NCBI RefSeq assembly: GCF_021044625.1
Contig: NZ_CP087999.1
Span: 4,237,001 to 4,301,000 of the forward strand
Origin: Geomonas sp. RF6
GTDB taxonomy: Bacteria; Desulfobacterota; Desulfuromonadia; Geobacterales; Geobacteraceae
Reading direction: 5' to 3'
Length of the DNA stretch: 64,000 nucleotides
In this document: positions 57,876 through 64,000 of the stretch, piece after piece
Layout: each line of letters begins with the position of its first letter
Numbering within the stretch: the first letter of the stretch is position 1
The notes under the pieces: model-generated
Seen by the model: only the letters and a program-made list of their open reading frames with translations
Told to the model about the DNA's origin: nothing
Database searches by the model: none
Position numbers and translations under genes: made by a program

Positions 57876-59363
57876 GTGTTCGAATCCGCAGAGCTCGGCC
57901 ACAAGATTGACGAAGCGGCGTACAAGCGGGAAGTCCCGGCACTGAGACGGGAGCTCCTTGATGCGCAGTACGAGCTTCTCGAGTCCCGCAAGTTCCCGGT
58001 GCTCATTCTCATCGCCGGCGTCGACTGCGCCGGGAAGGGGGAGACGGTAAATCTCCTCAACGAGTGGATGGATCCCCGCCACATCGAGACGCACGCGCTG
58101 CGAGACCTCACGGACGAAGAGCGGGAGCTCCCGCCGCTGTGGCGCTACTGGCGGGCGCTCCCCCCGAAGGGGAAGATCGCTATCTTCATCGGCACCTGGT
58201 ACTCCGCACCCCTGGTGGAAAACGTGTACGGGCAGATAAAGAACGCGGAGCTCGACCAGCGCCTGGAGCGGATCGTGCGCTTTGAAAAGGAGTTGAGCGA
58301 CGAAGGTGGTCTGATTCTCAAGTTCTGGCTGCATCTTTCCGATAAACAGCAGAAAATACGGCTGAAGGAGCTGGAGAAGGACCCGCGCACCAGGTGGCGC
58401 GTCACCGAGACGGACTGGGAGCACTACAAGCTCTATGACAAGTTTCACCAGGTCTCCGAGCGGATGCTGCGCAGTACCAGCACCGCGAGCTCTCCCTGGA
58501 TCATCGTGGAAGGGAGCGATCCCCGCTACCGCAGTCTGGCCATAGCAAAGACGATCCAGCAGGCGCTGCGCCAGCGGCTCGACGCACAAAACGGCAAGCC
58601 GGCGCACGATTACTTTCCGCCGGTCACCACCGCGATTGACGGGCTGTGCATCATCGGCGCGCTCGATCTTACGAAGTCGCTCCCGAAGGCACGCTACGAG
58701 GACGAGCTGGCAAAGTGGCAGGGGACGCTTAATCTTCTTTCCCGCCACCCCGATTTCAACAAGATCTCAGTGGTGGCGGTCTTTGAGGGGAACGATGCGG
58801 CAGGGAAGGGGGGAGCGATCCGGCGCGTCACGCAGGCGCTCGACGCCCGGCAGTATCGGGTCGTCCCAATATCCTCACCGACGGAAGAGGAGAGCCTGCA
58901 GCCGTACCTGTGGCGCTTCTGGCGCAAGCTTCCCCGCCGAGGGCGTTTCGCCGTCTTTGACCGCTCCTGGTACGGCAGGGTCCTTGTGGAGCGGGTCGAG
59001 CACCTTGCCTCCGACGCGGACTGGACGCGCGCCTACAGCGAGATCAACGACTTTGAGGAGCAGTTGGTGCGCCACCACATGATCGTGGTGAAGTTCTGGC
59101 TGGCGATCAGCAAGGATGAGCAGCTGCGCCGGTTCGAAGAGCGCGAGAAGGTCGAGTTCAAGCGGTTCAAGATCACGCAGGATGACTGGCGCAACCGCGA
59201 GAAGTGGGACGAGTACAAGACGGCTGTCTGCGAAATGGTGGACCGCACCAGTACGGAAATAGCGCCGTGGGTTCTTGTAGAGGCAAACGACAAGTACTAC
59301 GCGCGTATCAAGGTGCTGAAGACCCTTTGCCGCCGCATCGAAAGCGCGCTGCAGGCGCTTTAG
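57876..59363 (+). CDS. pap: Polyphosphate:AMP phosphotransferase (two-domain PPK2)
   Basis: The 495-residue protein contains two PPK2 domains in tandem. The first (about 40-240) has GVDCAGKGETVNLLNEWM, and the second (about 285-495) has FEGNDAAGKGGAIRRVT, FDRSWYGRVLVERV and WLAISKDEQLRRFEER. Tandem PPK2 (class II) proteins transfer phosphate from polyphosphate to AMP, forming ADP. The first domain has a weaker Walker A (GVDCAGKGE) and no DRSWY, as in PAP enzymes where only one domain is active. The start is GTG 57876 after GGAGG; upstream codons overlap the CYTH gene. Co-transcription with the CYTH enzyme gives opposing polyphosphate reactions. Confidence 0.92.
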   Translation: MFESAELGHKIDEAAYKREVPALRRELLDAQYELLESRKFPVLILIAGVDCAGKGETVNLLNEWMDPRHIETHALRDLTDEERELPPLWRYWRALPPKGKIAIFIGTWYSAPLVENVYGQIKNAELDQRLERIVRFEKELSDEGGLILKFWLHLSDKQQKIRLKELEKDPRTRWRVTETDWEHYKLYDKFHQVSERMLRSTSTASSPWIIVEGSDPRYRSLAIAKTIQQALRQRLDAQNGKPAHDYFPPVTTAIDGLCIIGALDLTKSLPKARYEDELAKWQGTLNLLSRHPDFNKISVVAVFEGNDAAGKGGAIRRVTQALDARQYRVVPISSPTEEESLQPYLWRFWRKLPRRGRFAVFDRSWYGRVLVERVEHLASDADWTRAYSEINDFEEQLVRHHMIVVKFWLAISKDEQLRRFEEREKVEFKRFKITQDDWRNREKWDEYKTAVCEMVDRTSTEIAPWVLVEANDKYYARIKVLKTLCRRIESALQAL

Positions 59364-59418
59364 CGCTCAATAGGCAGAGGAGCGGGCGTAAGGTAGAGGT
59401 CCAAGAAAGGAGACGAAG

Positions 59419-59934
59419 TTGAACTGCAACGACGTAATACGAAGAGTGCGCTACGCACTGAGTCTGAACAACACGGCAATGGTGGAGATTTTCCGGCTGG
59501 TGGGCCACAGTGTGAAGCAGTCCGAAATCACTTCTTATCTCAGAAAAGAGGGGGAGGAAGGTTACCAGGAGTGCAGCGAACAGACACTGTGTCTCTTTCT
59601 CGACGGCCTGATACTGAAAAAGCGCGGCGCCCAGAGCGCTACAAAGGGAGATCCGCCGGGAAGTGCGATCCCTCTTTCAAACAATGCCATTCTGAAGAAA
59701 ATAAGAGTTGCGCTTCAGCTGAAGGATGGTGATATTATGGACGTCCTGAGGCTCGCCCAGGTGAAGCTCTCAAAATCGGAAGTCAACGCCTTCTTTCGCG
59801 CAGAGGGGCATGAAAACTACAAGCCGTGCGGCGACCAGGTGTTGAGGAACTTCCTGAAAGGGCTCACCATCCGGTATCGGCAGGAGCCGTCCCAGACGAA
59901 GAACCCCGAAAACGGGGAGGGGCAGGCGTCGTAG
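59419..59934 (+). CDS. DUF1456 (YehS-like) protein
   Basis: The 171-residue protein has two copies of a ~68-residue helical unit: NDVIRRVRYALSLNNTAMVE and NAILKKIRVALQLKDGDIMD, each followed by SKSEVNAFFRAEGHENYKPC-like sequence and an LRNFLKGL helix. This is the DUF1456 family, whose role is unknown. It starts at TTG 59419 with AAAGGAG upstream. The gene lies 55 bp after pap on the same strand and could share its transcript. Confidence 0.9.
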   Translation: MNCNDVIRRVRYALSLNNTAMVEIFRLVGHSVKQSEITSYLRKEGEEGYQECSEQTLCLFLDGLILKKRGAQSATKGDPPGSAIPLSNNAILKKIRVALQLKDGDIMDVLRLAQVKLSKSEVNAFFRAEGHENYKPCGDQVLRNFLKGLTIRYRQEPSQTKNPENGEGQAS

Positions 59935-59951
59935 GCGAAGGACCGGAGAAA

Positions 59952-60317
59952 ATGCAGGTGGATCGTGACGAGCAGGACGGGGTGCCGCAGGAGACGGTGG
60001 AAGATTGGGGTCCGGGGCTTCAGAAGGTAAGAAAGCGGCGCCTCCTCTTGTGGATACTCATAGCGGTGTACATGCCGCTCATGTGGATCGCACAGCGGCT
60101 AACTCACAGTTTCTGGGATGCTCTTCCTGTCTTCTGGGTGTGGTTCGCGCTCCTCATCGTGATAATGACCTACTCAGCCCTCGCGAGATGCCCCCGCTGC
60201 GGCAACTATTTCCACATGAACGGCATGTCCCTCCTCTATCTCCGGAAGTGCCTCCATTGCCAGCTCCACGTCTGCGCGGACAAGCCCGGCAAAAAAACCT
60301 CTCCAGCAGCAAGCTGA
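59952..60317 (+). CDS. Small membrane protein with zinc-ribbon-like Cys pairs
   Basis: The 121-residue protein has an acidic N-terminus, two membrane helices (about 30-50 and 58-80) and a C-terminal domain with CPRCGNYF and CLHCQLHVC, four Cys that could bind zinc. ATG 59952 follows CGGAG; the frame is open further upstream, but that part overlaps the DUF1456 gene. It begins 17 bp after the DUF1456 stop. Proteins of this sort (two helices plus a ribbon) are common and uncharacterised. Confidence 0.75.
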   Translation: MQVDRDEQDGVPQETVEDWGPGLQKVRKRRLLLWILIAVYMPLMWIAQRLTHSFWDALPVFWVWFALLIVIMTYSALARCPRCGNYFHMNGMSLLYLRKCLHCQLHVCADKPGKKTSPAAS

Positions 60318-60458
60318 TCCCTCTCACTTGGCTCTTCGGAATTCTGGGGAGCCAGGTCACTGTCCCTCAAATGGGTAGGCAGGGCTATTACCTCCCACCC
60401 TTTGCGAAAGGCTCATCCGAGAATTTCGGGGAAGCCGTAGCATGTTCCAACGAAGGGC

Positions 60459-60790
60459 CGCACGAGGCCTCGCGTCCCCCCCTTCGCAAAGGTTCTTCTG
60501 GGAATTCCGGGAATTCAGCCCGGTCGCTTCCCTTGACGTGAGGGGACACTAGTGGCGCCGCGCTGGAGCACAGGCTTCCCAGCCTGTACCGCGGCGCCAG
60601 CCGCGCGGTCTGTGGCGGCTGCGCCGCCATCGCAGGCAAGATGCCTACGCTCCAGCGTGGAGGCACCCGGATTCTTTGTAGCGCGTTCCCCAGAATCCCC
60701 GGAAGAACCTTCGCAAAGGGGGGAACGTTGGCCCTTTTGCAGCACTTCGTGGCAATGTACCCACGCTCCCCCGATCCCCCCCGGCCACAG
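60459..60790. repeat. Mixed intergenic repeats (families C and D)
   Basis: The 708-bp gap 60318-61025 contains no gene. CCGCACGAGGCCTCGCGTCC with the CCTTCGCAAAGGTTCTTC block (60459-60510) and the blocks at 60700-60785 match, inverted, the element at 33081-33205. Between them 60555-60658 is one inverted copy of the 162-bp family D unit, bounded by CGCTGGAG and CTCCAGCG. One element appears to have inserted into, or been joined with, the other. Confidence 0.75.
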
Positions 60791-61025
60791 ACTTTCCTCT
60801 TTATACAGCCCCTTTTTGACCCCACCTTCACGACTGGTTGACACTCCGCCCTATCAGAGTATATTAAGCACGTTTCACTACAGGCGTCACATCCTGCTTG
60901 CCACCTAATCCATTCTCAACCTGATCTGCTGTGCTCTCGCTGTTGATTATTTACCCCCGCGCGTCTGCCGCCGGCAGGCTCCGCTTTGCAGTTGCGCACC
61001 TTTCTTTTCAAGAGGAGGAACGAGT

Positions 61026-61907
61026 ATGAAACGGCGTGCTTTTCTGAAGTTTGCTGGGCTTGCTGCTCTTTTCCACCGGTTCTTTGTGCGTGATCTCTTC
61101 GCGGCGCAAGGTCCTGTCGTTGCCGTGGCGACCAATCGCGATCATGCTGCAGCGACACGCAGCGCCATTGCCGCCCTCGGCGGCATGAAGCGCTTTGTGA
61201 AAAAAGGGGATGTAGTCGTGGTGAAGCCGAACATCGGATGGGACAGAAGCCCGGAGCAGGCGGCGAACACAAACCCCACTGTGGTAAAGACCGTCGTGCA
61301 GGAGGCGCTGGCGGCCGGTGCGAAGAAGGTGAAGGTATTCGACCGCCCCTGCAACGACGAGAGGCGCTGCTACGTCAACAGCGGTATCAAGGCCGCACTG
61401 GCGGGGATGAAAAACGTGGAGCTCAAGTTCATGGAGGTGGAGCGCTACAGGAAGGTGACCCTGAACGGCAAGGCGCTCCCGGAGTGGGACCTGTACGACG
61501 AGGCGCTGGATGCCAATGTTTTTATCAACGTGCCGGTCGCCAAGAATCACGGCCTCACCAGGGTCACAGCCGGGCTGAAGAACGTCATGGGGGTGATGGG
61601 CAGGAATCGCGGTTCCATCCACCGCAAGATAGACGAGTCCCTCGCCGATGTGAACAGGGTGCTGAAGAGCCACCTGGTGGTCGTGGACGCCACAAGGATA
61701 TTGACGGACAACGGGCCGCAAGGGGGGAACCTTGCGGACGTGAAGATCCTTAACAAGGTCCTCGCCTCCACCGACATCGTCGCGATCGACGCCTATGCCA
61801 CCACCCTTTTCGGGCTGAAGCCGGAGGATATCGCGGTGACTGTGGCGGCGCACAGGCGCGGCCTTGGGGAGATCGACCTGAAGAAAGTGCGCCTTATGCA
61901 GGTGTAG
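61026..61907 (+). CDS. DUF362-domain protein with Tat-type signal
   Basis: The 293-residue protein begins MKRRAFLKFAGLAALFHRFF, a twin-arginine signal (RRAFLK). The rest is a DUF362 domain: VVVVKPNIGWDRSPEQAANT, GAKKVKVFDRPCN, INVPVAKNHGLTRVTAGLKN and DVKILNKVLASTDIVAID. DUF362 is a family of uncertain activity, often beside iron-sulfur proteins. The Tat signal suggests export of a folded protein. ATG 61026 follows GAGGAACGAG. The polyferredoxin gene begins 15 bp after the stop, so the two are very likely partners. Confidence 0.9.
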   Translation: MKRRAFLKFAGLAALFHRFFVRDLFAAQGPVVAVATNRDHAAATRSAIAALGGMKRFVKKGDVVVVKPNIGWDRSPEQAANTNPTVVKTVVQEALAAGAKKVKVFDRPCNDERRCYVNSGIKAALAGMKNVELKFMEVERYRKVTLNGKALPEWDLYDEALDANVFINVPVAKNHGLTRVTAGLKNVMGVMGRNRGSIHRKIDESLADVNRVLKSHLVVVDATRILTDNGPQGGNLADVKILNKVLASTDIVAIDAYATTLFGLKPEDIAVTVAAHRRGLGEIDLKKVRLMQV

Positions 61908-61922
61908 GGGGTAGATGAGCTT

Positions 61923-63479
61923 ATGAAGAAAATGCGGATGGCGCGCGTAAGCCAACTCCTCTTCCTTTTCATCTTTTTCGCTCTCTTTGTCAGCACCGAG
62001 TATCGCGGCAGTGACACCGTCCCTGCCGCCATCAACAGCTTTTTCAGAAGCGACCCTCTTGTCCTCGCAACATACCTCGCTGCCGCGCGCTCCTTTACCT
62101 GGCTCCTTTTCCCCGCCCTCTTGATGCTCCTCTTCACAGCGCTCCTCGGGCGCTTTTTCTGCGGCTGGATCTGTCCGCTCGGCACGATCCTCGACCTCGT
62201 CACCGGCCGCATCAGGAAATCGGGGCCGATCCAGCTTCTCAAGGGGAACTTCAAGTATTGGCTGTTACTCCCGCTCCTTTTCGCGGCTCTCTTCCGGGTC
62301 AATCTCGCAGGGCTTCTCGACCCGCTGGCGATTCTTGTGCGTGGACTGACATTTTTCCTGTACCCCCTCATCGGCGACACGGCACGGCAGGGGTGGGTCG
62401 GGGTGTATCGCCTGATCGGCGCACGCCGCGATCACATCGCGCCCGCCTACAACCTGCTGCACGACTACCTGCTTCCCTTCCGCGAGACCTTTTACCCGCT
62501 CGCCTTCCTCTCCGCGCTGATGCTCGGCGGGATCATCTTCCTTGAGCGATACGAGAGGCGCAACTGGTGCAGAAACATCTGCCCGCTCGGCACGCTCCTA
62601 GGTCTTCTGTCACGTTTCTCTATTTTCAGCCGCGTCCCTGCCACCCTTTGCGACGACTGCGCAAAGTGCAAGAGCGCCTGTCCGTCGACGTTTCGCGAGG
62701 GGGTGCAGCTAAAGGAAGAGTGCCTCCTGTGCCTGGAGTGCGTCGACTGGTGCCGGCAGCGGAAGGCGCATTTCGTTCTTGAGCCCCCTCGCCGGGAGGG
62801 GCGTCCCTTCCTTCCGGAGCGCCGGGTACTGATCGGCGGCGCTCTTTCCGGTTTTCTCCTCGCCGGTGCCTTCCGCTTCCGCTCCCCGGAGGCAAATGCG
62901 CGAATGTTGCGCCCTCCTGGGGTGAAGGATGAGGATGAATTCCTCGATAAATGTGTGCGTTGCGGGGAGTGCATGAAGGTGTGCTTGAAGGGTGCGCTGT
63001 ACCCCTCCGTGCTGCACGGCGGCGTTGGAGGGATCTTTACTCCCATGATGATCCCGAGGCTCGGATACTGCGAGTATAACTGCACATTGTGCGGGCAAGT
63101 ATGCCCCACTGCGGCGATTCCGAGCCTGCCGGTCGAGGAGAAGAGGCGGGCGGTGATAGGGAAGGCTTCGTTTGACAAGAATGTCTGCCTCCCTTTCGCG
63201 AAGAAGACAAATTGCATTGTGTGCGAGGAGCACTGTCCGATGCCGAAGAAGGCGATTCAGGCCGAGACGGTGCGGACGACGGATCTGAACGGGAAGCCGG
63301 TCGAGCTGAAGCAGCCGTATGTAGTGGACGATCTTTGCAACGGGTGCGGGATATGCGAGAACGTCTGCCCGTTGGAGGGTAAGGCAGGGATCGAGGTGCT
63401 CGCGGTGCATGACAAGACGCCGCTGAAGGTGGCGGCCGGGGAGGCACAGCAGCAGGAGTGGGCGGATCCGTACCAGTAA
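61923..63479 (+). CDS. Membrane-bound polyferredoxin (NapH/CcoG/NosR-like)
   Basis: The 518-residue protein has an N-terminal membrane region with about five helices, carrying FCGWICPLGTILDL and CRNICPLGTLLGLL (the CxxxCP motifs of NapH/NosR-type proteins). Cys-rich motifs follow: CDDCAKCKSACP, CLLCLECVDWC, then, in a soluble C-terminal half, CVRCGECMKVC, CTLCGQVCP, CIVCEEHCP and CNGCGICENVCP, enough for six or more [4Fe-4S] clusters. RRVLIGGALSGFLLAGAF in the middle looks like an internal Tat-like signal, which may place the second half outside. It would move electrons across or along the membrane. Partners beyond the DUF362 protein are not visible. Confidence 0.9.
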   Translation: MKKMRMARVSQLLFLFIFFALFVSTEYRGSDTVPAAINSFFRSDPLVLATYLAAARSFTWLLFPALLMLLFTALLGRFFCGWICPLGTILDLVTGRIRKSGPIQLLKGNFKYWLLLPLLFAALFRVNLAGLLDPLAILVRGLTFFLYPLIGDTARQGWVGVYRLIGARRDHIAPAYNLLHDYLLPFRETFYPLAFLSALMLGGIIFLERYERRNWCRNICPLGTLLGLLSRFSIFSRVPATLCDDCAKCKSACPSTFREGVQLKEECLLCLECVDWCRQRKAHFVLEPPRREGRPFLPERRVLIGGALSGFLLAGAFRFRSPEANARMLRPPGVKDEDEFLDKCVRCGECMKVCLKGALYPSVLHGGVGGIFTPMMIPRLGYCEYNCTLCGQVCPTAAIPSLPVEEKRRAVIGKASFDKNVCLPFAKKTNCIVCEEHCPMPKKAIQAETVRTTDLNGKPVELKQPYVVDDLCNGCGICENVCPLEGKAGIEVLAVHDKTPLKVAAGEAQQQEWADPYQ

Positions 63480-63601
63480 AAGAGTTGCCGCATATCGCCG
63501 TGATCTTGCCTCCTTGATCTGAGGGAAGACTCTGTGATCTCATGCTAGACTTCCAGATGAAGCAGCACATGCTGCTTCGACAGTTCCAGTGGAGGTGACA
63601 G

Positions 63602-64000
63602 ATGAGATCGGTGGTGTGGAGCTTTCTATTTCTTCTCGTGGCTCAGACAGTGGAGGCGAAGCTCGTGACGAAGACGGTGACCTACCGGCAGGGCGGCGCG
63701 GTGCTGGAAGGATACGTGGCCTATGACGACTCGGTGAAAGGGAAGCGCCCGGGAATCCTGGTCTTTCACGAATGGACCGGGATCGGGCCCTATGTAAAGA
63801 AGCGGGTCGACCAGCTGGCGGTAATGGGGTATGTGGCGTTTGCGGCGGATGTCTATGGCCAGGGAATCCGCCCCGCCACTCCGGAGGCTGCCGCCAAGGA
63901 AGCAGGGAAGTACAAGGCCGACCGGAAGCTCCTCCGGGACCGCGGTAGGGCTGCCCTTGATGAACTACGTAAGATGCCGGAAGTCGATCCGACCCGTCTG
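63602..64000 (+). CDS. Exported dienelactone hydrolase-family protein (3' end outside window)
   Basis: The visible 133 codons begin with a signal peptide (MRSVVWSFLFLLVAQTVEA) after GGAGGTGACAG. The mature part begins an alpha/beta-hydrolase of the dienelactone hydrolase family: GYVAYDDSVKGKRPGILVFH, EWTGIGPYVKKR (region of the active-site Glu), LAVMGYVAFAADVYGQG. The nucleophile Cys and His lie beyond the right edge, so activity cannot be judged. The gene lies 122 bp after the polyferredoxin stop. Confidence 0.85.
   Translation, partial: MRSVVWSFLFLLVAQTVEAKLVTKTVTYRQGGAVLEGYVAYDDSVKGKRPGILVFHEWTGIGPYVKKRVDQLAVMGYVAFAADVYGQGIRPATPEAAAKEAGKYKADRKLLRDRGRAALDELRKMPEVDPTRL

Overview
The window looks like chromosome of a Geobacter-type bacterium (Desulfuromonadota/Deltaproteobacteria). 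The pointers are high G+C coding DNA, a complex I operon without NuoEFG, a 12-haem c7-type cytochrome, an MglA-like GTPase, sigma-54 style promoters, and dispersed palindromic repeats. This assignment is inference from gene content; no search was run.

Layout. (1) 1-9216, reverse strand: nuoABCD-HIJK, then an MrpD/NuoL-like subunit, an 82-residue membrane protein, a second larger antiporter-like subunit, and the start of nuoM. (2) 9585-12237: a tRNA-Met with promoter and terminator, then a GT2 glycosyltransferase and a GT-C-like membrane protein. (3) 12457-18892: a P-type cation ATPase and a PsiE-like protein, then reverse-strand csoR, copA and a small metal-binding membrane protein; csoR has twin CsoR-type palindromes. 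(4) 18893-22384: an AT-rich gap, then a two-gene locus. It holds a 105-residue protein and a caspase/legumain-like peptidase whose N-terminal domain resembles that small protein and whose C-terminus is a seven-repeat lectin-like propeller. This is the best candidate here for an undescribed system. (5) 22696-32953: a Nudix hydrolase, then two metal units (HMA protein, M23 peptidase, histidine kinase; and a CusCBA-type efflux system with a His/Met-rich periplasmic protein). Both units are preceded by paired AGAATATTCT palindromes and a sigma-54-like promoter, which predicts one regulon.

(6) 33466-43529: two zinc-ribbon membrane proteins, a DUF72 protein, secreted proteins of unknown role, a 1000-residue hybrid histidine kinase, a 58-residue Ser/Lys-rich basic protein, and the dodecahaem cytochrome. 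(7) 43802-55435: a DUF4124 protein, nadC-birA-coaX (cofactor genes, with a 9-bp tandem repeat before coaX), an EF-G paralogue, a SPOR protein, a helical-repeat protein, an MglA-like GTPase with altered catalytic residues, an MgtC-like protein, a PHP phosphoesterase, a small membrane protein and nth. (8) 55446-64000: 162-bp tandem repeats, a beta-hydroxyacid dehydrogenase, a CYTH plus PPK2 pair for polyphosphate chemistry, a DUF1456 protein, a small zinc-ribbon membrane protein, dispersed repeats, a Tat-exported DUF362 protein with a membrane polyferredoxin, and the start of a dienelactone hydrolase-like protein.

Several themes cross these regions. Energy conversion is represented by complex I, the cytochrome and the polyferredoxin. 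Copper and heavy-metal handling spans CsoR/CopA, the HMA protein and the CusCBA-type pump. Intergenic gaps are often filled by at least four dispersed repeat families. Most operons here use overlapping ATGA, TAATG or TTGA junctions, which were used to choose starts.
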